A stretch of DNA of 64,000 nucleotides from NCBI RefSeq assembly GCF_000759535.1, contig NZ_CP009455.1, forward strand, positions 2,728,001 to 2,792,000, read 5' to 3'. Source of the DNA: Pseudomonas cremoricolorata. Lineage in GTDB: Bacteria; Pseudomonadota; Gammaproteobacteria; Pseudomonadales; Pseudomonadaceae. Both the position numbers and the translations under genes were made by a program. The notes below the pieces were generated by a model. It was not told the origin of the DNA. It saw nothing but the letters and a program-made list of their open reading frames with translations, and did not search any database. Of this stretch, positions 32,974-41,496 are shown piece after piece. Position 1 is the first letter of the stretch; every line of letters starts with the position of its first letter.

Positions 32974-33576
32974 GTGGCGATCCGGTATCTGGCAAGTGAC
33001 GGTGAGACGGAAGGTGGGCGCCTTGTGCTGTTGGTCGGTCCATCTGGCGCGGGCAAGGACTCGCTGCTGGAAGCCGTCAGGCCGCTGTTGCAGGCCCAGG
33101 GGGTGGAGATCGCTCAGCGGGTGATCACTCGCTCTGCAGAGGCGGTGGGCGAACAGGCGCTGGCCGTGACCGAGCAACAATTCGACGACATGAGTCGAGA
33201 CGAGGCGTTCGCCCTGCAGTGGCGGGCCAATGGCCTGCAATACGGCATCACTCGGCAGCTCGATGCCTGGTTGGAGCAGGGCAGGTCGGTGTTGGTCAAC
33301 GGTTCCAGAGGACATCTGGCACAGGCTCGCGCGCGCTATCCGCAGGCGCTGGTGATCTGCCTGGAAGTGAGTATGCCGGTATTGCGTCAGCGCCTGCAGG
33401 CCCGCGGCCGCGAGACGCCAGACGTCATCGAGCAACGCCTGGCACGCAGTGGAATGTGGCGTGCCGAGAATCTTCCTGATGTGCGTCGCCTGGACAATTC
33501 GGGCGAGCTGAACCAGGCCGTGCAAGACTTGCTTGCCCTGCTGCGGGACGAAGGCATCATCGCGCCACGAGATTGA
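32974..33576 (+). CDS. phnN: Ribose 1,5-bisphosphate phosphokinase PhnN-like
   Basis: About 200 residues with a guanylate-kinase-like P-loop fold, Walker A GPSGAGKD near the N-terminus, ending LLRDEGIIAPRD. PhnN converts ribose 1,5-bisphosphate to PRPP in the phosphonate C-P lyase route. No other phn genes are near, so it stands alone here and may serve general PRPP salvage. There is no ATG start. I chose GTG 32974 because GAGGTGA lies 5 bases upstream; GTG 32965 is the alternative and overlaps that site. Confidence 0.82.
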   Translation: MAIRYLASDGETEGGRLVLLVGPSGAGKDSLLEAVRPLLQAQGVEIAQRVITRSAEAVGEQALAVTEQQFDDMSRDEAFALQWRANGLQYGITRQLDAWLEQGRSVLVNGSRGHLAQARARYPQALVICLEVSMPVLRQRLQARGRETPDVIEQRLARSGMWRAENLPDVRRLDNSGELNQAVQDLLALLRDEGIIAPRD

Positions 33577-33693
33577 TCGCTCACCCCGGGAAAGGACTTA
33601 CGGGCAATTGGTCTGATTCGCACATGACAAACCGGTGTGTGCTGGTTAACATGCACGCCGTCCGCGCCGTCGCTCGTTCGGCGCCACGCTGTT

Positions 33694-33770
33694 GTCTCAG
33701 TAGCTCAATTGGATAGAGCATCCCCCTCCTAAGGGGAAGGTTGCAGGTTCAAGTCCTGCCTGGGACGCCA
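33694..33770 (+). tRNA. tRNA-Arg (anticodon CCU)
   Basis: A 77-base tRNA. Acceptor GTCTCAG pairs with CTGGGAC (one G-U pair), then G and an encoded CCA. The anticodon loop CTCCTAA gives CCU. It decodes the rare AGG codon. Confidence 0.95.
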
Positions 33771-33881
33771 TCTTCATTACCCGCCCAGCTATTCTTTTCA
33801 TATCAGATCAAGCTGCTTTTCTCGCCGCATAGTTGTGATTTTTTTCCTATTGCTGTGGGAACTTTCTTGGCTGCCGCCGGA

Positions 33882-33899
33882 CGTTCATAATTTTGTAAC
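33882..33899 (+). promoter_or_regulatory. Pho box upstream of pstS
   Basis: CGTTCAT-AATT-TTGTAAC: two 7-base direct repeats with a 4-base AT spacer, each matching 5 of 7 of the PhoB half-site. It lies 46 bases before the pstS start, where PhoB would replace the -35 element. Confidence 0.6.
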
Positions 33900-33944
33900 G
33901 CTGCTGCTGCACAGTGCTTCGGCCATCACACGGAGCGCTTTTCC

Positions 33945-34973
33945 ATGATACGCCTGATGAAGTCTGCTGCACTTGCCGTTGCGGTCTCCCTTAGCGCCAC
34001 CTCGGCGTTCGCCGCAGAGAACATCCGCCTGACCGGCTCGGGTGCCAGTTTCCCAGCACCGATCTACCTCACCTGGTTCAAGGATTTCAGCAAGAAAACC
34101 GAGGGTGTGACCGTCGACTATCAGTCCAAAGGTAGTGGGGCAGGGGTGCAGGACTTCCTGAACAAGACCGTCGACTTCGCCGCCAGTGACTCGGCCATGA
34201 AGCCTGAGGAAATCGCCAAGGTCAGCGAGGGCGTGCAACTGCTGCCCATGACTGCCGGTGAAATCGTTCTGGCCTACAACCTGCCAGGCAACCCCAAGGG
34301 TCTGAAGCTGTCCCGCGAAGTGTATTCGGACATCTTCCTGGGCAAGATCACCCAGTGGAACGATCCGAAGATCGCCGCCGCCAACCCTGACCTGAAACTG
34401 CCTGCCACGCCGATCACCGTAGTCGTGCGCGCCGACTCCAGCGGTACCACCGCGGTGTTCACCAAGCATCTGTCGGCCATCAGCCCTGCCTTCAAGCAAG
34501 CGCTGGGCGAGGGCAACACGGTCAACTGGCCTGCCACCGACAAGTTCATCAAGTCGCCGAAGAACGATGGCATCACCGCCACCGTGCGTCAGACCCCAGG
34601 CGCCATCGGCTACATCGAATACGGCTTCGCCAAGCTGGCCAAGGTCGATTTCGCCGAGTTGGAGAACCAGGCCGGTCAGTACGTAGTGCCAAGCGCCGAG
34701 AGCGGTGCCGAAGCACTGGCCGCCGTGAACATGCCGGAAAACCTGGTGGCCTGGCTGCCTGACCCACAGGGTGCCAAGTCTTACCCGATCACCTCCTACA
34801 CCTGGATGATCTTCCGTAAGGACAACGGCAACCCGGCCAAGGCCAAGGCCATGCGCGAGATGGTCGAGTACAGCCTCACCGAAGGCCAGAAGATCGCCGA
34901 CTCGATGGGTTATATCCCGCTGCCGCAGTCGGTCGTCGACCAGGTGCGCAAGGCTTCTGCCAACATTCAGTAA
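33945..34973 (+). CDS. pstS: Phosphate ABC transporter, periplasmic binding protein
   Basis: This 342-residue protein has a signal peptide ending near SAFA and the PstS fold. Phosphate-binding segments are recognisable: TGSGASFPAPIY near the N-terminus, DYQSKGSGAG, DFAASDSAM and the Ser/Thr loop RADSSGTTAVF. It captures inorganic phosphate for PstCAB. A GGAG lies 9 bases before ATG 33945; an in-frame ATG at 33957 is a weaker alternative. It heads a PhoB-type operon, and a hairpin separates it from pstC. Confidence 0.93.
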   Translation: MIRLMKSAALAVAVSLSATSAFAAENIRLTGSGASFPAPIYLTWFKDFSKKTEGVTVDYQSKGSGAGVQDFLNKTVDFAASDSAMKPEEIAKVSEGVQLLPMTAGEIVLAYNLPGNPKGLKLSREVYSDIFLGKITQWNDPKIAAANPDLKLPATPITVVVRADSSGTTAVFTKHLSAISPAFKQALGEGNTVNWPATDKFIKSPKNDGITATVRQTPGAIGYIEYGFAKLAKVDFAELENQAGQYVVPSAESGAEALAAVNMPENLVAWLPDPQGAKSYPITSYTWMIFRKDNGNPAKAKAMREMVEYSLTEGQKIADSMGYIPLPQSVVDQVRKASANIQ

Positions 34974-34985
34974 GCCAAGCAGGTC

Positions 34986-35015
34986 GCTCTCGGCAGGCCC
35001 TGGCAGGCCGGGAGC
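34986..35015 (+). other. mRNA hairpin between pstS and pstC
   Basis: GCTCTCGGC (34986-34994) pairs with GCCGGGAGC (35007-35015) with one G-U wobble and a 12-base loop. With no T-run behind it, it is more likely a 3' stabiliser of pstS mRNA than a terminator. Confidence 0.5.
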
Positions 35016-35042
35016 GTTCGTTTCCCGTTCCGGAATTCGCCC

Positions 35043-36008
35043 ATGAATACACCTTTTTCCATACCGGATAACCCCGACTCGGCTTGTCGGCCGCCGTCTG
35101 CCAAGGATTTTCTGGTCGACCGCATCTTCCGCGGGCTGGCGCGCATCGGCGTTGTGTTGATTCTCGCACTGGTCTTCGCACTGGTTTATGAGGTGGGACG
35201 CAAAGCGCTCCCCGGCATGGAAAAATACGGCTTCGACGTGCTGTTCGGCACCGTCTGGGACGTCAACCAAGGCCAATACGGCATTCTTCCAGCGATCTGG
35301 GGCACGCTCTACAGCGCCTTCATCGCTCTGCTGATCGCCGGCGTCTTCGGTATCAGCATCGCTATCTTCCTCACCCAGGATTTCCTGCCCGCCAAGCTTG
35401 CGGCGGTGTTTCGCACCATTGTCGAACTCTTGGCGGCGATTCCCAGCGTGGTGTATGGGCTGTGGGGCATCTATGTGGTGATCCCGGCCATCCGCCCGCT
35501 AACCACCTGGCTCAACAGCGAGCTGGGCTGGATTCCCTTCTTCGGCACCTCGCTCAGCGGCCCCGGCCTGCTGCCAGCGGCACTGGTACTGGCGATCATG
35601 ATTCTGCCGACCGTGGCTGCGGTGTCCCAGGACGCGCTGACCAGCGTGCCGATGAAAACCAAGCAGGCCGCCTACGGCATGGGTACGACCCACTGGGAAG
35701 CGATTCTCAAGGTCATGGTGCCCTCGGCTGCGACCGGCATCTTCGGCTCGCTGGTGCTGGGCCTGGGTCGCGCCCTTGGCGAAACCATGGCCCTGGCCAT
35801 GCTGGTGGGCAACGCCAACACCCTGTCGGTGTCGCTGTTCGCCCCGGCCAATACCCTGGCGGCCTTGCTCGCGCTGAACTTCCCGGAAGCCGGCCCAAGC
35901 GAGATCGAGGTGTTGATGTATGCCGCGCTGGTGCTGATGTTCATCACTCTGCTGGTGAACGTGCTCGGCTCCATGCTGATGCTCTACGCACAACGGGGGA
36001 ATAAATGA
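35043..36008 (+). CDS. pstC: Phosphate ABC transporter permease PstC
   Basis: This 321-residue inner-membrane permease has six expected helices and the coupling loop QAAYGMGTTHWEAI, with a large N-terminal cytoplasmic segment ending in AKDFLVDRIFRGL. It forms the phosphate channel with PstA. It is the compact form, close in length to E. coli PstC, whereas many pseudomonads also carry a second pst locus with a much longer PstC. Its stop overlaps the pstA start (ATGATG). Confidence 0.92.
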   Translation: MNTPFSIPDNPDSACRPPSAKDFLVDRIFRGLARIGVVLILALVFALVYEVGRKALPGMEKYGFDVLFGTVWDVNQGQYGILPAIWGTLYSAFIALLIAGVFGISIAIFLTQDFLPAKLAAVFRTIVELLAAIPSVVYGLWGIYVVIPAIRPLTTWLNSELGWIPFFGTSLSGPGLLPAALVLAIMILPTVAAVSQDALTSVPMKTKQAAYGMGTTHWEAILKVMVPSAATGIFGSLVLGLGRALGETMALAMLVGNANTLSVSLFAPANTLAALLALNFPEAGPSEIEVLMYAALVLMFITLLVNVLGSMLMLYAQRGNK

Positions 36009-36901
36009 TGACCAGCCTGACGACCCCCAGCAAAGCCCTGCCCAGCTTGCAGCGCCGTTTCGAAGGCCGCGCTCTGCGCAGCCTGGTGCTGACTTCGCTG
36101 GTCTGGTGCGCGGCGTTGATCGCCAGCGTGCCACTGATTTCCGTGCTGTACATGCTGATCACCCGCGGCGGTGCGCGGCTGAGTCTGGAAGTGTTCACCG
36201 AATTGCCGCCCACCGGCTTCGAAATGGGCGGCGGCTTCGGCAACGCCATGGCCGGTACCTTCGTCATGGTCGGCATCGCTGCGGCGATTGCCGTGCCGAT
36301 CGGCATCCTGGCGGCGATCTTCCTCGCTGAGTTGGGCCCCGAGAGCAAGCTGGCCAACGCCTCGCGCTTCGCCGCGAAGATGCTCACCGGCCTGCCGTCG
36401 ATCCTGGCCGGCGTGTTCGCCTACGCCCTGGTGGTGATGACCACCGGTACCTACTCCGCCCCGGCCGGCGGTGTGGCGCTGGCGGTGCTGATGCTGCCGA
36501 TCGTGGTGCTGACCGCCGAAGAGTCGATGAAGATGGTGCCCAAGATCATGAAGGACGCCGCCTACGGCATGGGCTGCACCCGCGCCCAGGTGGTCTGGAA
36601 GATCGTCCTGCCGACCGGCCTGCCGGCGATTCTCACCGGGGTCATGCTGGCCGTGGCACGGGCTGCGGGCGAAACCGCGCCGCTGCTGTTCACCGCGCTG
36701 TTCAGCAACTACTGGATCTACCACGACGGCAGCCTGGCGGTGATGAACCCCACCGCGTCGCTGGCCGTGCTGATCTACAACTTCTCTGGCATGCCTTTCG
36801 ACAACCAGCTCGAGCTCGCCTGGGCGGCCTCGCTGGTGCTGGTGATGATCGTGCTGGTGGTTAACATCGTGAGCCGAGTCTTCGGCAAGCCCAAGTATTG
36901 A
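36005..36901 (+). CDS. pstA: Phosphate ABC transporter permease PstA
   Basis: This 298-residue permease partner of PstC has about six helices and the coupling motif KDAAYGMGCTRAQVVWKI. Two adjacent ATGs (36005 and 36008) are possible starts; GGGGGA precedes both. It overlaps the pstC stop and is followed by pstB 18 bases later. Confidence 0.92.
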   Translation: MMTSLTTPSKALPSLQRRFEGRALRSLVLTSLVWCAALIASVPLISVLYMLITRGGARLSLEVFTELPPTGFEMGGGFGNAMAGTFVMVGIAAAIAVPIGILAAIFLAELGPESKLANASRFAAKMLTGLPSILAGVFAYALVVMTTGTYSAPAGGVALAVLMLPIVVLTAEESMKMVPKIMKDAAYGMGCTRAQVVWKIVLPTGLPAILTGVMLAVARAAGETAPLLFTALFSNYWIYHDGSLAVMNPTASLAVLIYNFSGMPFDNQLELAWAASLVLVMIVLVVNIVSRVFGKPKY

Positions 36902-36919
36902 GAACGGGAGTCCCTGAAC

Positions 36920-37738
36920 GTGAACGTATCAACTGCGCAACGAGCCGCTCCAATGGCCAGCGAAGCGCCAGTGGTCATGGACTGCAAGCTGGACAAGATC
37001 TTCTACGGCAACTTCCTCGCCGTGCGCGACAGCCACGTGCCGATCGAGAAGAACAAGATCACCGGTTTCATCGGCCCGTCCGGCTGCGGCAAGAGCACCG
37101 TGCTGCGTAGCCTCAACCGCATGAACGACTTGGTCAAAGGCTTCCGCTTCGAAGGCCACGTGCACTTCCTGGGTCAGGATGTGTATGGCAAGGGCGTCGA
37201 TCCGGTGGTGGTGCGCCGCTACATCGGCATGGTGTTCCAGCAGCCCAACCCGTTCTCCATGAGCATCTTCGATAACGTCGCCTTCGGCCTGCGCCTCAAT
37301 CGCTACAAGGGCGACCTGGGCGACCGCGTCAAGCACGCCCTGCAGGGCGCGGCGCTGTGGGACGAGGTCAAGGACAAGCTCAAGGTCAGTGGTCTGTCGC
37401 TCTCCGGTGGCCAGCAGCAGCGTCTGTGCATTGCCCGCGCCATCGCGACCGAGCCGGAAGTCTTGCTGCTCGACGAACCCTGCTCGGCGCTCGACCCCAT
37501 CGCCACGCGGCGGGTCGAGGAACTGATGGTCGAGCTGAAGAAGGACTACACCATCGCCCTGGTGACCCACAACATGCAGCAGGCAATTCGTGTGGCCGAT
37601 ACCACGGCGTTCTTCTCGGTGGACATCTCCCAGGGCACGCGCACTGGCTACCTGGTGGAAATGGGCCCGACTGCGCAGATCTTCCAGAGCCCACGCGAAC
37701 AACTGACCAGCGATTACATCAGCGGCAAGTTCAGCTGA
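36920..37738 (+). CDS. pstB: Phosphate ABC transporter ATPase PstB
   Basis: This 272-residue ATPase has Walker [10 protein letters not shown], the signature [14 protein letters not shown], Walker [14 protein letters not shown] and the switch region LVTHNMQQA. It energises phosphate import through PstCA. I chose GTG 36920, with GGGAG 9 bases upstream; the first ATG (36953) would cut off a short N-terminal arm before the conserved [14 protein letters not shown]. phoU does not follow, unlike in many pst operons. Confidence 0.92.
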   Translation: MNVSTAQRAAPMASEAPVVMDCKLDKIFYGNFLAVRDSHVPIEKNKITGFIGPSGCGKSTVLRSLNRMNDLVKGFRFEGHVHFLGQDVYGKGVDPVVVRRYIGMVFQQPNPFSMSIFDNVAFGLRLNRYKGDLGDRVKHALQGAALWDEVKDKLKVSGLSLSGGQQQRLCIARAIATEPEVLLLDEPCSALDPIATRRVEELMVELKKDYTIALVTHNMQQAIRVADTTAFFSVDISQGTRTGYLVEMGPTAQIFQSPREQLTSDYISGKFS

Positions 37739-37775
37739 TGCATGTCGCCAGCCACGGGGCTGGCACTCGGGCGGG

Positions 37776-37803
37776 GCGGCGCAGGCTGCATCCGCCGCTT
37801 TTC
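37776..37803 (+). terminator. Possible weak terminator behind pstB
   Basis: GCGGCG (37776-37781) pairs with CGCCGC (37793-37798), followed by TTTTCG. The stem is only 6 bp with an 11-base loop, so read-through into the Fic-like gene is likely. Confidence 0.4.
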
Positions 37804-37827
37804 GTTCACCGCTTCACAGGATTGCCA

Positions 37828-38526
37828 ATGCCCGTTACGCGTCGCCTCGATCTGACTGCCATTGAACGTGCTCTGCGCGACGTCCAGGCGCGCTTTGCCC
37901 AGCTCAGCCAGCAGTTCACCGAACCCCGTGATCCGTTCACCGACGAAGTGCTGCACAACGTCATTGAAGGCTACGCGCTGATCGACGATTATGTCGCCCG
38001 CGGCGTCGACCTGTTCGACCTGCAGCAGCTGAACCTGATGCTGGAGATCAACGCCACCGTGCTGTGTGGCAACGATCCTGCGCGTCGACTGGAGTTCGCA
38101 CCGCATCTGGCAGCGACCGAAGAGCGCTTCTTCAACAATGTCGAAGGCGGGATCAAGGACCTGTTCAACTGGTATTGCGCGTACCGCAGCGACTCGTTGT
38201 GGAAACGTGCCGCAGGTGTCTACGTGCGTATCCTGAGCAAGCCGCAACTGTTCATCGAAGGCAACCACCGCACCGGTTCGCTGATCGTCAGCTACCTGCT
38301 GATGCGTGCTGGACTGCCACCGTTCGTGCTGACCCTGGACAATGCCGAGGGCTATTTCAACCCGTCCTCGGTCATTCGCAACTCGGCCAAGCATGGCGTC
38401 AAGGCGTTGTACGAGTTGCCCAAGATCAAGAAAAAGTACGCCGCCTTCCTTGAAGCTCAAGCACCGGCCGCAGAACGGTTCGGCCTTGGCCCCGTGCCAA
38501 CCCCGATTCACCAGGAGCGCCACTGA
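37828..38526 (+). CDS. Fic-fold protein with degenerate active site
   Basis: This 232-residue protein has a segment LFIEGNHRTGS (141-151) that aligns with the Fic motif HxFx(D/E)GN(G/K)RxxR. The catalytic His is Gln140, the glycine is His147 and the last Arg is Ser151. Upstream, HNVIEGY (43-49) resembles the inhibitory-helix motif (S/T)xxxE(G/N) of self-inhibited Fic proteins. The usual AMP transfer is therefore unlikely; it may bind a nucleotide or act on another substrate. The ATG at 37828 lies 89 bases behind pstB, and the stop overlaps the next gene by one base. I do not recognise a characterised orthologue. Confidence 0.65.
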   Translation: MPVTRRLDLTAIERALRDVQARFAQLSQQFTEPRDPFTDEVLHNVIEGYALIDDYVARGVDLFDLQQLNLMLEINATVLCGNDPARRLEFAPHLAATEERFFNNVEGGIKDLFNWYCAYRSDSLWKRAAGVYVRILSKPQLFIEGNHRTGSLIVSYLLMRAGLPPFVLTLDNAEGYFNPSSVIRNSAKHGVKALYELPKIKKKYAAFLEAQAPAAERFGLGPVPTPIHQERH

Positions 38527-39140
38527 TGGCCCGCTATCTTTTGCTCGACCACTGGCGCAGCGGTAGCCGCCTGGCCCAGCACGCCGTGCAACGCGCGTTC
38601 AAGCGCCCGCAGTTGCGCGTTTCTTTCGATATCGACGACACCCTGGCGTGCCTGCCCGAGCACAGCGCCGCCGAGCCGGACGTACTGCCCGGCTGCCTGC
38701 ACCGCTGGCTGGGCGAGCCGCTGCGCGCCGGCACCCGCGACCTGTTCCGCGAGCTGCGCGAGCAGGGCTGCAGCATCTGGATCTACACCTCGTCCGGGCG
38801 CAGTCAGGCGTACATCCGCCGCTGGCTGCTGATGTACGGCATTCGCGTCGACGGCGTGGTCAACAGTAGTCGTCACCAGCAGGTGCTGGACAGTCGCGGT
38901 CTGCTCAATGCGCCGTCGAAATTGCCTTCGGCGTTCGACATCGACCTGCATGTCGACGACTCCGAAGGCGTGCGCAGCGAAGGCCACGAGCATGGCTTCC
39001 GTGTTGCGGTGATCGACCCGCAGGATGCGAACTGGACCGGTGCCGTGCGCGAGGCGGTGGCCCGGGCCCAGGCGCAGCTCGATTGGCAGCACGCTGCTGC
39101 CCCACGGACAGGGCAACGCGGCCAGTTCATCGCCTCCTGA
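38526..39140 (+). CDS. HAD-superfamily hydrolase
   Basis: This 204-residue protein has HAD motif I FDIDDTL (nucleophile Asp35, acid Asp37), motif II in IYTSSGRS and motif IV in HVDDSEG, so the Mg2+-dependent phosphatase core looks intact. There is no signal peptide; it should be cytoplasmic. Its ATG shares one base with the stop of the Fic-like gene, indicating coupled translation. The substrate is unknown. The position behind pstSCAB suggests, but does not prove, a link to phosphate or nucleotide metabolism. Confidence 0.72.
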   Translation: MARYLLLDHWRSGSRLAQHAVQRAFKRPQLRVSFDIDDTLACLPEHSAAEPDVLPGCLHRWLGEPLRAGTRDLFRELREQGCSIWIYTSSGRSQAYIRRWLLMYGIRVDGVVNSSRHQQVLDSRGLLNAPSKLPSAFDIDLHVDDSEGVRSEGHEHGFRVAVIDPQDANWTGAVREAVARAQAQLDWQHAAAPRTGQRGQFIAS

Positions 39141-39141
39141 T

Positions 39142-40329
39142 TCAGCCTGCCGGGCGCAGCCGCGCCACGGCCGGGGTCAGGAGCAACGCCAGTAGGGCCA
39201 GAGCGGTGGCTGTATAGCTGACGGCCGCCAGACCCAACGTGGGAATGACTGCGCCGCCGATCACCGCCCCCAGGCCGATGCCGGCGTTGGCCGCCGAAAC
39301 ATTCGCAGTACCTGCCAACGCCTTGGAATGGCTCACCGCGTTCATCACCCGTACCTGGCAGATCGGATACAGCGCGGTATTGGCCACCGCCCACAGCGCC
39401 AACGCCAGGCACTGCAACACCGGCCATTGCGTCAACCCGCCGAACAGGCCCATGCCCACCGCCAGCAGCAGGACGAACACCGCCGTGGCGCCGATGGCCG
39501 TCCGAGTGACCCACACCCCGCCCAGCCAGTTACCGATCAACCCGACCGTGCCAAACGCCATCAGCCACCAGCCCAGGTTCGGCGACGACACTCCGGCGCG
39601 CTGCACCAGCAGGTCGGCCAGATAGGTGTAGGCGGTGAACATTGCACTGAAGACCACTACCGACAGCATCAGGTTGATCAGGAAATACGGTTCGCGGAAT
39701 AGCTTGAGCTGACTTGCCAGGTTGACCTTGACCGCCTTGGGCGGGGTCGGCATGCACATGGCCATGGCGACCGCCATCACCAGCGATAGCGCCGCAAGTG
39801 CCCAGAATGCGCCGCGCCAGCCCACGGCTTCGGCGGCCAGGGTACCCAGTGGAATGCCCAGCAGCAGGGCGGCGGAAATGCCCAGGTAGACCCGCGCTAC
39901 GGCTTGGCCTTGCGCTTCGGGCGGGACGATGCTGGCTGCAGTTTCGCTGGCCGTGCCCCAGAACACCGGCAAGGCCAGCGCCGGAATGAAGCGCGCCAGC
40001 GCTAGCACCCAGATGTTTGGCGCCAGCGCTGCCAAGGCGTTGGCTGCAGCGAACAGCAGCAAAATGCCGGTGAACAGCATGCGCCGATTCAAATACGCCA
40101 GGGCTGCGGTCATCGGCGGTCCAGCCAGCATCACGGTGAAGGCGAACAGGGTCACCAGTTGTCCAGCCGCGGAAATGGATATACCCAGGTCGCGGGCCAG
40201 CCCCGGCAGCAGGCCGACGATGAGAAATTCGGTGGTGACGATCAAAAAGGCCGACAGGGCGAGAATGACGATGCCCGCGCTCGAGCGGTGTGAGCCAGCT
40301 ACGGCAGGTGCGGCAGTGGAAGCGTTCAT
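39142..40329 (-). CDS. MFS transporter (DHA1 type)
   Basis: This 395-residue protein has about twelve hydrophobic segments. The first helix region includes SAFLIVTTEFLIVGLLPGLARDLG and a motif A-like segment lies near GPPMTAALAYLNRR, as in the sugar-efflux/AraJ-like branch of drug:H+ antiporters. The substrate cannot be predicted. It lies 67 bases downstream of a LysR gene on the same strand, with which it may be co-transcribed, and is convergent with the HAD gene. Confidence 0.82.
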   Translation of the reverse strand: MNASTAAPAVAGSHRSSAGIVILALSAFLIVTTEFLIVGLLPGLARDLGISISAAGQLVTLFAFTVMLAGPPMTAALAYLNRRMLFTGILLLFAAANALAALAPNIWVLALARFIPALALPVFWGTASETAASIVPPEAQGQAVARVYLGISAALLLGIPLGTLAAEAVGWRGAFWALAALSLVMAVAMAMCMPTPPKAVKVNLASQLKLFREPYFLINLMLSVVVFSAMFTAYTYLADLLVQRAGVSSPNLGWWLMAFGTVGLIGNWLGGVWVTRTAIGATAVFVLLLAVGMGLFGGLTQWPVLQCLALALWAVANTALYPICQVRVMNAVSHSKALAGTANVSAANAGIGLGAVIGGAVIPTLGLAAVSYTATALALLALLLTPAVARLRPAG

Positions 40330-40396
40330 GACAGGTTCCGAAACTGAGGAACCGGGCAGTCTAATCAGTCTTGAGAGGTGGATTTAGGGTGAGTTT

Positions 40397-41356
40397 TCAT
40401 GTCACTGATGAACTGGATTCACCAATCGTCTCGCTCACTTGGTGGCCGTCGGTTCGTAGCGCTGCGCCCAGCACCTGCAGCAACGCGTCGACCCGCGCCA
40501 ATGACTCGCGCTTTTTCAGCCACAGTACATTCATCGCCAGGCCATCGAGTGCCAAATTCGGCAAGATTTCAACCAATGCCCCTGATTGCAGGTGCTGTCC
40601 GACCAGCCAGGTTGGCACCTGCGCGATACCAAAGCCGGCCAGCAGGGCGGCGACTACTGCCTCGCCGTCGCCGATGGTCAGCCGCGCCGGCATACTGCGC
40701 CGTTCCACCTCGCCAGGCGTGTCACCGCTGATCAGCCATGGGCTGCCCAGGCCATTGGCCTGACCGTAGATCACACAGGCATGTTCCATCAGTTGCGCAG
40801 TGCTTTGCGGCCGTCCGTGAGCCTTGAGGTAGGCAGGTGCGGCGCAGGAGATGAAGTGCTGACGGCCAATGAAGCGGCGCCCCAGCGCCTCGGGCCAGAC
40901 GTCTGAGCCACCGATGCGCACGGCGATATCGACGCCGTCTTCGGCCAGGTCGACGAAACGGTCACTGAAGGAGATCTGCGGCTGCACCTGCGGGTAGCGC
41001 CTGGCCCAGTCGAGAATCACCGGCAGCACGTGCAGCCGGCCGTAGGCGGCCGGCAGGTCGATACGGATCGGCCCGCGCAGTTCGCAGCGGTCGCTGTGCA
41101 GGGCCTGTTCGGAGTGCTCCAGATCGGCCAGCAGACGGGCGCAGGTCTGATAATAGGCCGCGCCGGCCTCGGTCAGTGCCAGGCGCCGGGTGGTGCGTGC
41201 GAACACCCGCAAGCCCAGGCGTGCCTCGAGCCGGGCGATGCTCTTGCTCACCGCCGAGGCGCTGAGGTTGAGGTGCTCGGCGGCTGCGGCGAAGCTGCCA
41301 CGGTCGGCAACACAGACGAACACGTCGAGGCCTTTGAGGCGTTCGGAGGCTTGCAT
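40397..41356 (-). CDS. LysR-type transcriptional regulator
   Basis: This 319-residue regulator has an N-terminal winged helix-turn-helix (GSFAAAAEHLNLSASAVSKSIARLEARLG) and a C-terminal periplasmic-binding-protein-like effector domain (CELRGPIRIDLPAAYGRL...). It belongs to the AaeR/DsdC-like cluster common near transporters. ATG 41356 was chosen, since the frame before it (to 41374) is not conserved-looking. It sits between two MFS genes, one on its own strand and one divergent 140 bases away, and probably controls at least one of them. Confidence 0.88.
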   Translation of the reverse strand: MQASERLKGLDVFVCVADRGSFAAAAEHLNLSASAVSKSIARLEARLGLRVFARTTRRLALTEAGAAYYQTCARLLADLEHSEQALHSDRCELRGPIRIDLPAAYGRLHVLPVILDWARRYPQVQPQISFSDRFVDLAEDGVDIAVRIGGSDVWPEALGRRFIGRQHFISCAAPAYLKAHGRPQSTAQLMEHACVIYGQANGLGSPWLISGDTPGEVERRSMPARLTIGDGEAVVAALLAGFGIAQVPTWLVGQHLQSGALVEILPNLALDGLAMNVLWLKKRESLARVDALLQVLGAALRTDGHQVSETIGESSSSVT

Positions 41357-41496
41357 GGTCGAGGTCTTTCCCAAGTCTGCGGCGTAGGCGAGGGGGCATT
41401 ATCCAGCATCCGTCGTTGTGCGCATCCCTCGCGCACATTTGACCTGTTCGGCAAACCTGCCTAGGGTATCGCGCTGTTTGCCTGCCCGAGATACCC

